The position numbers and the translations under genes are program-made. A model generated the notes under the pieces. That model was not told the origin of the DNA and did not search any database. It saw nothing but the letters and a program-made list of their open reading frames with translations. From the NCBI GenBank assembly GCA_949126835.1, contig OX421499.1, positions 5,282,295 to 5,346,294 on the forward strand: a DNA stretch of 64,000 nucleotides. The letters run 5' to 3'. This DNA is from Anisus vortex (taxonomy: Eukaryota > Mollusca > Gastropoda > Planorbidae). Positions 1 through 39,644 of the stretch are shown here, one piece after another. Numbering within the stretch: position 1 is the stretch's first letter; the number at the start of each line of letters is the position of its first letter.

Positions 1-28675
<28,675 letters not shown>

Positions 28676-28779
28676 CTGGAAAAAAACAAACATTAAAAAA
28701 GTTACTTTAAAAGAGGTATCGCAAAGAATGTTTTGTAAGCTGAAGCATTATTTGTATACTTAATACCTTTCAACTTTAA

Positions 28780-31698
28780 GGTGATGATAAATCTTTGTAA
28801 ACACGGTTTTATAACAAAATTTGGCCAAATGGGATAACACTTGATTTAAAAACTACATTCATCTGTGAATAATGATTAGCAATTTGTTTTTATAATTTAG
28901 AGTGATAAATAGGTTTAATTACAAATTTTAAAAGGTCACTAATGTTGACTTTTATCTAATTATATATGCATAATTTTCAAAACTTAATAACTTTTCCCCT
29001 AATTAACCGATTTCAATTATTTTTTCGGAATATTATTAATCTTATCAAGCAGAAGATTTCATTGAAATATATTTGTTTACCACATAAACTTCAATTTCAT
29101 TGGTTCTTATTTTTATACACAAGAGCTAAGCTACGATTTCAACCAATCAGAGCGCTTCTTTCAAAGCTGCCATGGCATTACATTTATGTACATCCTCTCA
29201 TGCTGTTTTTGATTTCCTACTAACAGTGCATATTTCATTGTGTTTTTTAAATCTTTTATTTGTGTATATTTCTGTTTATTGATTTATATTTCTAAACGAT
29301 GCCTAAAAAATCTAACCAGAGAAGTAATCGTCCAAAGAAAAGGAAATTCTATGGCAATAGGTTTTTTAAAAAGTTACGACTCGATGACGAAGCCATTGAG
29401 CCCATTGACATTGTTGAGCCTGTGCCTAGGCCTAGTGAAATGCAGCCTAATATTAGTGATAATACTCTGGACATGGAAAATGAAAGTGGAGTTTTAAACA
29501 CTGAAGCTGCTAACTCTGTTTTAAATACTGCTTTTTGCAAATTAAATGAAAGTGTAAGCGAGTTAGATGACTTTCCTGATATGCCAAGTGGCTATAGATT
29601 TATTGACATAGATAGTTTAGTAAAGTTTATGAATGCATTTATGTGTCCCTCTTGCCTTGAAGAATGTGGCTTTGAAATGACAGAGTCAAGGTTTGGTGTT
29701 AGCTCTAAAATGTCATTCATTTGTAAAGGCTGTAAACAAGACTTCTTATTGAATCATTGTAAAGAAAATTTAAATTTAAGATTTCAAATGGCTATGTATT
29801 CCATTGGATGTCATTATGAGCAGGGCAAAAAGTTTTTAGGAAACATGAACATGCCACCACCAGTGAGTGTTACTAGAAGTAACTATTTTAAAAGTAAAAT
29901 ACATACAGCCACAGAAAAAGTTGCTAATAACTGTATGAATAAGGCTGCAGCAGAACTTAAAACATCTCAGTGTACTGATGGTGACAATGATGTGACAGTA
30001 TCATGTGATGGCACCTGGCAGCGGCGCGGCTTCATTTCTAAAAATGGTGTGTCTACGGTTCTATCAGTTAATCCAAGAGGCCCACCTAAAGTTATTGACA
30101 CCCAAACAAGCAGCAATTACTGTGATAAGTGTGCTAAAGGTAAAAAGAGGCTTTCTCCTAATGAATTTTTAATTTGGAAACAAAACCATAATTCAGATTG
30201 TGAACAGAACCACACAGGAACTTCTGGAGCGATGGAGTCGCAAGGTATATTTAAATGTTTTAAACGTTCACAGGAAAAGTATGACCTTACCTACACCGGT
30301 TACTTGGGTGATGGAGACTGCAAAAGCTATAAAGCAGTAGCCGAGGCTAATCCACCAATATACCCACTTAAAAATATAAGAAAATTGGAGTGTTGTGGAC
30401 ATGTCCAGAAGAGAATGGGAAAGCGTCTGATGGATAAAACCAATGAATGTAAAGGTAAAGTCTATGTGGAAAATGGTAAGAAATACACTGGTATAAAGGG
30501 TGCTGGTAGACTGACAATATCTGCCATTAAAAGAATTCAGGGACATTATGGTGGCGCTATTAGAAACAATTCTGGAAATATAACAGCTATGAAAAAAGCC
30601 ATAATGGGAATTTGGAAACACCGGTTCGGCGAACACGAGGATTGCGGAAATTGGTGCCCTAGAGACAAAGACTTAGACAAAGCGAATAAGAATAAGCTGC
30701 CTAACTTTGTCATGATGGAAATAAAACCTATATTTGAAGATTTAGCATCAGACACATTGTTAGAAAAGTGTTTACACGGTGGAACTCAAAATGCCAATGA
30801 ATCTTTTCATCAACTTATATGGAAAAGATGCCCAAAAACAACTTTTGTGGGTAAAAAAAGATTGGAAATTGCTGTCTATGATGCCACAATAGTCTACAAT
30901 GAAGGTGAGTTAGGACGAAGGGACATTTTCAGTTTTCTAGGATTAGAAACAGGATTTTATACAGTTAATTCGTTTCGTGCCGCGGACAAAAAAAGGATAG
31001 TTGCATCACTAAATGCACAAAAAAATAAAAATAAACAATCCAGGAGTTTTAAAAACAAGGCCACGAGTTTAGCAGATGCAGAGGAGGATAACTATATACC
31101 TGGAGGATTCTAAAGTAAGGTAAAACATTGAAAAAATTCAATTTATTGTTGTTTTTACTGATTTTCTCTGAATTCTCTTTTTCATTCATTTTTAGATAGC
31201 AAAAACAACTTATTTTCTAAACTATTCAAGCTATCTGGATGAAATTTGGGGAGGTTTTACTTTAACCTTATTTACACCAGATAGACTATTGAAAATACAT
31301 TCAAGCATTTAGTTTTGAAGTTATGGCTTGATACTCTACCCCTCCCCCGAACTGTTTTAATCTTTTTTTTTCAGCTTACTAAGAAATTCATAAAAAATTT
31401 GTTTTTTGATGTATTGCTTTCATAATAGTCTATCCTGTGTATTATATATCTCTATGCATTGTATACAATTTTCTTGGCATTAATTTGATTAGAACCTAAA
31501 ATAACATGTTTGAACTGAATGGTGAAATCGTACGCTTCCCCCCCCTCGCCGCCCCTATTTGGCCCATTTTTCACACAGAAAAGTTATGTTCAAATTTTTT
31601 TTGTATTTTTCTTACCAGTTTTAGACCAAAAGTAACATTTTAACATATATAAACATACATCTTAGTGCATTTTTCTATTAGGGGGGGTCAACCTCACC
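28780..31698 (+). mobile_element. Candidate complete DNA transposon with TTAA ends
   Basis: TTAA|GGTGA at 28776-28784 and TCACC|TTAA at 31694-31702 bracket the 604-aa transposase, giving 2919 bp. Kolobok and piggyBac elements use TTAA. The inverted match is only 5 bp plus scattered bases, so the edges are tentative. A 30-bp minisatellite starts at the right edge. Confidence 0.45.
29299..31113 (+). CDS. DDE transposase, Mutator-like/Kolobok-type, intact
   Basis: A single-exon 604-aa frame with no stops, unlike every other transposon here. It has a basic N-terminus (KK/RPKKRK) and a zinc-binding region of CPSC (116-119) and CKGC (142-145). The first catalytic Asp is in SCDGTWQRRGF (D237), the second in YLGDGDCKSY (D338 or D340), and the Glu in GTQNANESFHQLIWKR (E501). 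Further Cys/His pairs are CDKC 275-278 and CCGH 365-368. 'DGTW...DGD...NE' is the signature of the Mutator-like transposase domain family common in aquatic invertebrates; Kolobok against MULE membership is not certain. It lies upstream of A2M exon 1 on the opposite strand. The TAA stop is followed by AT-rich non-coding DNA. It may be recently active or domesticated; its single copy here does not decide. Confidence 0.82.
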   Translation: MPKKSNQRSNRPKKRKFYGNRFFKKLRLDDEAIEPIDIVEPVPRPSEMQPNISDNTLDMENESGVLNTEAANSVLNTAFCKLNESVSELDDFPDMPSGYRFIDIDSLVKFMNAFMCPSCLEECGFEMTESRFGVSSKMSFICKGCKQDFLLNHCKENLNLRFQMAMYSIGCHYEQGKKFLGNMNMPPPVSVTRSNYFKSKIHTATEKVANNCMNKAAAELKTSQCTDGDNDVTVSCDGTWQRRGFISKNGVSTVLSVNPRGPPKVIDTQTSSNYCDKCAKGKKRLSPNEFLIWKQNHNSDCEQNHTGTSGAMESQGIFKCFKRSQEKYDLTYTGYLGDGDCKSYKAVAEANPPIYPLKNIRKLECCGHVQKRMGKRLMDKTNECKGKVYVENGKKYTGIKGAGRLTISAIKRIQGHYGGAIRNNSGNITAMKKAIMGIWKHRFGEHEDCGNWCPRDKDLDKANKNKLPNFVMMEIKPIFEDLASDTLLEKCLHGGTQNANESFHQLIWKRCPKTTFVGKKRLEIAVYDATIVYNEGELGRRDIFSFLGLETGFYTVNSFRAADKKRIVASLNAQKNKNKQSRSFKNKATSLADAEEDNYIPGGF

Positions 31699-32130
31699 TT
31701 AATGTCCCTTAGCTCAATGTCCGCTAGTTTAATGTCCATTAGCTCAATGTCCGCTGGTTTAATATCGATTAGCTTAATGCCCGCTGTCTTTATGTCCCTT
31801 AGCTCAAAAAGCCGCTGGCGTAATGTACTTTAGCTCAAAGTCCGTTGGCTTAATGTCCATTAGCTCCATGGCCGCTGGAGTAATGTCCGTTAGCTCAACG
31901 CCCGCTGGCTTAATGTCCCTTAGTTCAATGTCCGCAGGTTTAATGTCCGATGGCTTACTGCAACTAACTATCCGCTGGCTTAATAACCATTCGCTCTATG
32001 TCCGCAGGCTTAATAATCATTCGCTCTATGTCCGCTGGCTTAATAACCATTCGCTCTATGTCTGCTGGCTTAATGACCAGCAGCTAAATGTCCATTAGCT
32101 CAGTGTCAGTTAGCTAAATGTCCAGACAGA
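31698..32130. repeat. 30-bp minisatellite
   Basis: About 14 diverged units of ttaatgtcc(n)ttagctcaa + tgtccgctgg. The start coincides with the TTAA at the transposon's right edge. Confidence 0.88.
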
Positions 32131-32177
32131 GTCGACCACTCTTTTCCAAATAGTTTTTTTTTTGCGCGCACACATAG

Positions 32178-32420
32178 CAGCGGCACGGTGGCCGTGCGAC
32201 AGAGCGTTCGGATGGGGACCGAGGGTCCTGGGTTCCAATCCTGGTGCAGGCTAGGAATTTTTTCCCGGGTCTGGAGGGTGTCCCTGAGTCTACCCAGCTC
32301 TGATGGGTACCTTAACCTTAGTTAAGGTAAAAAAAAAGGCGGCAGTGCATTGTGCTGGCCACACAAACTGGTGAACGCTGCTTCACCGGACCTATGGATC
32401 AATTTGGTACGACGGGAATA
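32178..32420 (+). mobile_element. tRNA-headed SINE, copy e
   Basis: Near full-length: head gcggcacggtggccgtgcga, ggttccaatcctggtg, body ttttttcccgggtctggagg, tail gatcaatttggtacgacggg. Confidence 0.85.
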
Positions 32421-32619
32421 TTTCACTTTATTACACACAGGGAAATCACCAAAGTTGCTACAGAAACGGTGGTATGGGACTTGAATATGTTTAGTTTCTC
32501 ATGTTAAATTATTTTTTATTATAAACTATATCAGTAACAATCGTTTGTTTTTTCAGACAACCCATCATTTGTGTGTTGATTGAAACACAAATGCATTTGT
32601 ATATACATAAATGTATATA

Positions 32620-32815
32620 ACAAGTGAAGCAGCGTTTACAGGTTTCTGTGGCCACGGCATTCAAAGGGGGGGGGGGGATATGTCAGGTATCCATCATAGT
32701 TGGGTCACACACCCTTTAGTACCGGGAACAAGTCTTAGCCTGCACCGTGACTCGAACCCAGGGCCGTTCGCACGACAGCCAATGCATAGTCTGCCGCCAG
32801 GCAACTGTGACCAAT
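32620..32815 (-). mobile_element. tRNA-headed SINE, copy f (rearranged)
   Basis: Tail 'tgaagcagcgtttacaggtt' and head 'ctcgaacccagggccgtt' are present in reverse, but the central body is deleted and replaced by poly-G. Confidence 0.7.
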
Positions 32816-32878
32816 AAATAATAATAAATATAATCAAAACTAAAAAAAAAAACAGCAATATACTTCTCAGTCATAGTT

Positions 32879-33177
32879 ACCAAAGACTATAATCAGATGG
32901 ACCGCTTGCTCTATTTTTAGAGCGTTTTATGTTCTTTTTCCGTGCGCATCCAATAACCCTGTCTTAAATGACTGCTACGCTCCTACGTTTTCTAAATGTT
33001 TCCGCTGTATGCAACTTTCGATTTTAATTGTAATTTTTCTTTGAGAAAATCATAGCGATTAAATAAAACGGAAGTGTACAGTGCAAAAGGGAATAGGGAA
33101 TTCCCAAAATAAGTCATTCGAATCATCAAAAAGCAGAAATAGTCAAGCAAGTGGTCCATCTTGTTATAGTCTTTGGT
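32879..33177. mobile_element. MITE with accaaag...ctttggt ends, copy 2
   Basis: Ends accaaagactataatcagat and tcttgttatagtctttggt are inverted over about 30 bp. Interior 'gtgcgcatccaataac.ctgt' is shared with the other copies. Confidence 0.82.
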
Positions 33178-33674
33178 CATACAAAAAGTCGGGAAAACCC
33201 GATAGCCAGATTTAACGCTTTGACTGAGTGAAAGCAAAGCGACAGAAGAACAACTGAAGATTACCTTTTATCTACCGTCTATTTAATTTTTTTAAATGAA
33301 CAACTCAGTAGCATAAGCGAAATAACCAAAATATCCTTTTGAGGTAGTTTACAGTAAATGTACTCATTATTTCTTGTCACGATCAGTCAAAATATATATA
33401 TATAACTCGTGGTAAATAAAAACTATTTTGTTGGCAGCTTTAGTTATAAATAACAAATACAGTCGGGTTCAGATATCAAGCCATGTCTGCTTGGGGGCAA
33501 CGTAATATACTGTTACAGATTTAATTTAAATATAGATCTAGGTCAGTAATCTAACATTTTTTTTTTTTAAATATAAGTATTGTATTTTGTATATTTCTTT
33601 AATATATTTTTTTACAATTTTCGCTTTTACAAACAGGTACCGGTACCAGGTACGCAAACCGCCATTTCCGGGGA

Positions 33675-33870
33675 GTTTTGGCCATTCATGTGAATCCCCC
33701 CAGAGAGGTCAATGAAAAGTTCTTACACTCGTCACAACTCAAGACTGGTGACTGGGGGGAGGGGCTATAATATCAAATCTGAGTGTAGTTTTGGCCACTT
33801 ATGTGAATCCCCCCAGAGAGGTCAATGAAAAGTTCTTACACTTGTCACAACTCAAGACTGGTGAGCTCAA
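33675..33870. repeat. 113-bp tandem duplication
   Basis: gttttggcca(n)tgtgaatcc...ctcaagactggtga appears at 33675 and again at 33788 with a few differences. The second copy is shorter. Confidence 0.88.
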
Positions 33871-34069
33871 GTGGTTTGTAAAAAAAAATAAGCTTATTTT
33901 TACGCCTACATATTTCTCTCTTCAATTTCTAATCATATTTTTTATTATTGTTAACATGAATCGATGTCGTCAGTAGTCACACAGTTACTGAATCATTCAA
34001 ATAATAGTCTGAGTATACCTCCCCTCCCCCTTATCTTTTCCCCTTTTTATCAGATTATGCAGTCTATGG

Positions 34070-34306
34070 GGCAAGATGGGCGAGCGGCGGGGCGAGCGAC
34101 GATGCGTTCGGCTGGCGCACCGAAGGTCCTGGGTTCGAATTCTGGTGAAGGCTAGAACTGTTTACCGCGACTGAAGGGTGTCCCTGAGTCTACCCAGCTC
34201 TGGTGGGAACGGAACTTTAATTGGCCACACAATCCCCTAGTATAAAAAAAACTAGTAAACGCTGCTTTATCGGCCCAATCGGTCATTTCGGTCCGACGGG
34301 ATAGTT
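34070..34306 (+). mobile_element. tRNA-headed SINE, copy g
   Basis: ggcgcaccgaaggtcctggg, ttcgaattctggtgaaggct, body and tail ggtccgacggg. Confidence 0.82.
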
Positions 34307-34589
34307 AATTTTTTTTTATTTTAGTCTACTGGGCAAGGCCGGGTGGTTGGGGCTCTCCAGACTCGAGGTCCAAACAACAACAAAACTCCACTGGCATCTA
34401 AAGTTGATTCGAACTCTTCAGAATTGCTAACCACCGTATTTCGTTATTTCAACAATGACCTACTGTCTTACTTATAATATATGTTAGATCCATTAATGCT
34501 TCATTTATTTCATTTGTCCCATGTTTGTCAAATTTTAAATCATCGTTTAGCTTTACATTTCTAAGACCTAGAGACTATATCCGTGTTCT

Positions 34590-34665
34590 TAGTTGTATGT
34601 TAAGTGCGCTCTGAGCTTACATTGTGTTTGCGGGCAGCGCTATACAAATATTAGTATTATTATTA
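34590..34665 (+). repeat. LINE 3' tail
   Basis: 'gcgctctgagctta...gcgctatacaaatattagta' followed by (ttat)n is the usual 3' end of L2/CR1-type LINEs in invertebrates. No coding part remains. Confidence 0.5.
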
Positions 34666-35681
34666 TATGCATGTCAGAACTCAATTCAAATTTGTATGAC
34701 CAATAGATAGAGATATACGCCACACTCTCCAGTTCACTGAAACTGGGAATTAACGAAGTATAGTCTTGCATTCTACCCCACCCCTTTTTTTTCTTCCCAA
34801 TTTGAATTCACGCCCTAAGGATATGTTTTTCAGTGTTTTTGTTACGTTTTTGTTTTTCTTTCTTTGTTAGATCGAATTGTTATGTTCCCCCTCCCCCCAT
34901 GTATTTGTTTTCTTGTCTTTCTTTCTGTATCTTGTGACAATGCAGGAAAAGGAGAAAATCGTGCACAAAGATGAATAATCTTTTTTTTTTTTTTGTATCG
35001 ACCAAGCATCAAGTTTCGCGATTTCGTCATCAAGCTAGTGCAGAAATAGTTGTTCGAGCTTTTTGTCATTTCTTCTTTGAAATCAAATGACAGTAAATAC
35101 ATTAATTAATGTAGCGTCTATGATTGCACGGAGTGGGAGGGGGGGCATTTTGTGTGTGTGGGGGGTGGGCGCCTGTTCCATGCAACACTTGGAACATGCC
35201 TAAATACGCCTCTGGTCGTGAGTCAGGAAAGCAGAAATACCGGATCTTGAAAATACGGAATAATAATTATTCCAGAATGTATAAAGATCGTATCGCAATT
35301 TAACGAAAGTAGATCTGTGAACTATGAATTTCGCCACCCTGGCGGGCATCTTGGGATGATTGGATCCCATTATAGCCACAGCCTTGGAGACTTGGAGTAT
35401 GTACGTCACGGGCGTTATGTGATACATAGTGTGGAAATTCATATCTGTTGTATGATGCATATATAGACTAGAGTAGGCGATACAAATCTAATATCAGTGA
35501 GTAAAAAAGTAGAAATCTACAAATAAACAGGTAAGGATGTTAAACGAATACCAAACTTTTTGGCCTCTTCCCGGTTTTCAGTTGTAAAACCCAAAATCGG
35601 TTTTCAAACTTAAAACCGATTTTTGATCTTGTTGGACGTTTGATGCGGTGTAGAAGACAATAAAATGTGTATGTTCTACTG

Positions 35682-35896
35682 CAGGGGTCGGCAACATACG
35701 GCACGCGTGCCAGACTTCGCACGCCAAGGTATTTTCAATGGCACGCGGTAGAGGCCCAAAAAGTCTATTCAGGTATCTTCTACTAGAAATTTTGTGCCAC
35801 AGCAGGATGACTTTTAGGCTGTTGGCACGCGGAATGAATAAGAAATCACACTTTATATACTTCGGCACACTGTTATTAAAAGTTTGCCGACCCCAG
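35682..35896. mobile_element. hAT MITE, about 215 bp
   Basis: caggggtcggcaacatacgg ... gtttgccgaccccag. Flanks ttctactg and ttcaactt agree at 6 of 8. Confidence 0.78.
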
Positions 35897-36025
35897 TTCA
35901 ACTTTATTTATTTTAAAATATCAACGTGAGTAGAGACATACACAGTATTAAGAAACTATAAATAGCACAATTATAAAAAGCAATAAAATTCTATAGTACT
36001 GGATGGTAGGTATGTTAATAATCGA

Positions 36026-37630
36026 GTTGTTTTGTTATTCCAAAAACCGAGTATCGCTTGTGGAAATAATATTTGGAACCGACTATCGCGTTGTTTTGTT
36101 ATTCCGAAAACCGAGTATCGCTTGTGGAAATACGATTTGGAACCGACTATCGCGTTGTTTTGTTATTCCAAAAACCTAGTATCGCTTGTGGAAATACGAT
36201 TTGGAACCGACTATCGCGTTGTTTTGTTATTCCAAAAACCGAGTATCGCTTGTGGAAATACGATTTGGAACCGACTATCACGTTAGTTTGTTATTCCAAA
36301 GACCGAGTATCGCTTGTGGAAATACGATTTGGAACCGACTATCGCGACGTTTTGTTATTCCAAAAACCGAGTATCGCTTGTGGAAATACGATTTGGAACC
36401 GACTAATGCTTTGTTTTGTTATTCCAAAAACCGAGTATCGCTTGTGGAAATAAGATTTGGAACCGACTATCGGTTGTGGAAATACGATTTGGAACCGACT
36501 ATCGCTTGTGGAAATACGATTTGGAACCGACTATCGCTTGTGGAAATACGATTTGGAACCGACTATCGCTTGTGGAAAAACGATTTGGAACCGACTATCG
36601 GTTGTGGAAATACGATTTGGAACCGACTATCGGTTGTGGAAATACGATTTGGAACCGACTATCGGTTGTGGAAATACGATTTGGAACCGACTATCGCTTG
36701 TGGAAATACGATTTGGAACCGACTATCGCTTGTGGAAATACGATTTGGAACCGACTATCGCTTGTGGAAATACGATTTGGAACCGACTATCGGTTGTGGA
36801 AATACGATTTGGAACCGACTATCGGTTGTGGAAATACGATTTGGAACCGACTATCGCTTGTGGAAATACGATTTGGAACCGACTATCGCTTGTGGAAATA
36901 CGATTTGGAACCGACTATCGCTTGTGGAAATACGATTTGGAACCGACTATCGCTTGTGGAAATACGATTTGGAATCGACTATCGCTTGTGGAAATACGAT
37001 TTGGAACCGACTATCGGTTGTGGAAATACGATTTGGAACCGACTATCGCTTGTGGAAATACGATTTGGAATCGACTATCGCTTGTGGAAATACGATTTGG
37101 AACCGACTATCGCTTGTGGAAATACGATTTGGAACCGACTATCGCTTGTGGAAATACGATTTGGAACCGACTATCGCTTGTGGAAATACGATTTGGAACC
37201 GACTATCGCTTGTGGAAATACGATTTAGAACCGACTATCGGTTGTGGAAATACGATTTGGAACCGACTATCGCTTGTGGAAATTCGATTTGGAACCGACT
37301 ATCGCTTGTGGAAATTCGATTTGGAACCGACTATCGCTTGTGGAAATTCGATTTGGAACCGACTATCGCTTGTGGAAATTCGATTTGGAACCGACTATCG
37401 CTTGTGGAAATACGATTTGGAACCGACTATCGCTTGCGGAAATACGATTTGGAACCGACTATCGCTTGTGGAAATACGATTTGGAACCGACTATCGCTTG
37501 TAGAAATACGATTTGGAACCGACTATCGCTTGTGGAAATACGATTTGGAACCGACTATCGCTTGTGGAAATACGATTTGGAACCGACTATCGCTTGTGGA
37601 AATACGATTTGGAACCGACTATCGGTTGCT
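36026..37630. repeat. Satellite array: 64-bp dimers then 32-bp monomers
   Basis: 36026-36473 holds seven 64-bp units, each a diverged half (gttgttttgttattccaaaa...) plus a core half (ttgtggaaatacgatttgga...). From 36474, about 36 units of the 32-bp core alone follow. As 32 is not a multiple of 3 and units lack stops, all three forward frames stay open for hundreds of codons; these are not genes. Confidence 0.96.
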
Positions 37631-37719
37631 ATTTTGTTTTTATTTTGTTCTTTTGTAGTTGTTTTTTGTCGTTCGGGCCAAATTATCCACCCACAGTGAA
37701 GTCACGACCGGGAAAGCTC

Positions 37720-37867
37720 AAAAGGAAAGAACAAAACAAGAACAAAAGAATGAAAGAAAGAATGAACAAAAGAAAGAAAGAAAAAATGACCAAAAATAAT
37801 ATAAAAAAATATATGAAAGACAAAACGACTGAAAAAAATATAGAATGAAGAAAGATGACAAATGAAA
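37720..37867. repeat. Purine-rich (GAAA)n tract, left half
   Basis: aaaggaaagaacaaaacaag ... Interrupted by the SPIN-like hAT; the right half is at 42323-42530. Confidence 0.75.
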
Positions 37868-37972
37868 GACTTAAACAGCGGTTCCCAACCTGTGGTTTGC
37901 GACCCCTTTGGGGGTCGAACGACCATTTCATGTGGGTCGCCAAGGACCATAGGAAAGCACTTATTTTTGATG

Positions 37973-38102
37973 GTCTTATTGTGGCTTTCCACAACAACAT
38001 GTACAGCACAGTGCTCTTCAATGGCGCCGCCTCACAACCCTACCCAGTGTGTAACGGGGTCAAACAGGGACGTTTCCTGGCACCAATACTATTTAGTCTA
38101 GA
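37973..38102 (+). pseudogene. LINE reverse transcriptase fragment
   Basis: Translates FHNNMYSTVLFNGAASQPYP, then VCNGVKQGRFLAPILFSL, the RT 'NGV.QG..L.P.LF' motif. It abuts hAT sequence on both sides with no spacer. Confidence 0.78.
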
Positions 38103-38103
38103 C

Positions 38104-38308
38104 CAGGGAATGACAACCTTTTGATAATAGTTTACTAAAGTGGGATTTCTAATTCATTCAGCGTGCCAACAGCCTAAAAGTCACTCTGCTTTAGCACTCT
38201 ATTTTTTATAGAAGATACTTGAATAGGTTTTTTAGGAGTCTTCTGCGTGCCATTGAAATTCGCATTGCGTAATAAGTCTGGCAGGCTGCCGTAGGTTGCC
38301 GATCCCTG
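38104..38308. mobile_element. hAT MITE, reverse orientation
   Basis: Cagggaatgacaaccttttg ... taggttgccgatccctg, same family as 35682-35896. Flanks gtctagac / tctagagt share tctaga. Confidence 0.72.
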
Positions 38309-39644
38309 TCTAGAGTCTAGAAGTTTCTATTGACAAGTCTTAATGAGGCGTGAACTTTTGAACCCGAATGTTCGTGAACTTCCTGTTCTATTTTAAACTA
38401 CTAAACAAAAAAAGCATGCTTTTGCTGGTGTTTGACAATTGATTTCAACCTCGACGGCCAGTTCTAGTCTTTTAGAATTATACAAAGGATACAATATTAG
38501 TTATGAGGAATCCGTTTTTAACATCAAAAATGAACAGGCGATAATTAATACTCAAGTGTTAGTCGCGTGAGGTAAATGTTTTATTTGTTTACAAAAAAAA
38601 AGAGTCAAGAGTTGCGTTTTCTTGGTTATTGAAAAACAAAATGCGTAAATTCATAAAAACGAATAACAAAAATTATTTTGCATTAAGCAATAAGTTTGAT
38701 ATTTTAAAAAGGTGATTTTTCACTTCTGACTTTCACAATACATTGTTTTGTTTTGTAAACATCTATTGGAAATGAAATAAATTTTAATCCCCAACAAATT
38801 TAAGTACAACCAGTAAAGTAGGACACATACATTGTTTCGAAAAAAATGATCGAATAAAAACGGACATGTTTTTGCACGTGACCTTTTATGCATGCATACA
38901 CGTTAAGACTTGTCCATTCCTCTTTTCTTTTCATTTATCAAACCTTAATTATAAGGCTTTTCAAAAAAGTGTGTGAAATTATATTTATTCTAATGATGTG
39001 CTTATATAAGAAGTAAATGCGTACGGGTGAAAACAAGTTAGTAGCTAAAAAGGTGTTTTAAAAATTACATTTATAATGTAAAAATATTAATTAATTGATT
39101 GTTTATTTTACGTATTTTTATCAATCTGATTACCGGTACTGGTATACGCATATGCATTATTTTTTTTTATCTCAAATGCAAATTGTGTAGTAAAAAGTTT
39201 GGGATCATTGCCCAAGAGACTAAAAACTAGGACTATTATCTCCCTTGATTAGATTTAGTAAAAAAATAACTTTTTTTTTAATTTCGAGTTCGCTCATGCT
39301 GCATTATTTTAAATAAATGAAAAGAATATGGTTTTAATAATATACCAACATTATATGTTAAATCTTAATGGGTCAAAGAACCATTTCATGGGTGTCGCCT
39401 AAGACCACCGGAAAATGCATATTTTTCCGTCTACAGGCGGGCCCACCCACATGCAGACACAGAATAGAAATATAATATAATTCTAGACTTATTCTGTGCA
39501 TGCAGATACATCCACATACGAGTACCAGGCCGGCACACCAACCCCATCACATACCTAATTTAAATAGTTGCGACAACAGTCAGATGCGCCGAATTACTAT
39601 TTCACACTGAAGTCAGGTGGTTGTCGAGAGGAAAAACTTAAAAA

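Noticed and set aside
34842..35102. 86-codon minus-strand frame
   Set aside because: Lys/Thr-rich, crosses poly-T and polypyrimidine tracts; no coding signal.
35200..35460. 86-codon minus-strand frame in a moderately GC-rich patch
   Set aside because: No recognisable motif, no convincing acceptor/donor pair, no link to neighbours.
36186..37658. 490-, 348-, 270- and 151-codon plus-strand frames
   Set aside because: Translations of the 32-bp satellite in three frames; the periodic peptide follows from a stop-free unit whose length is not a multiple of three.
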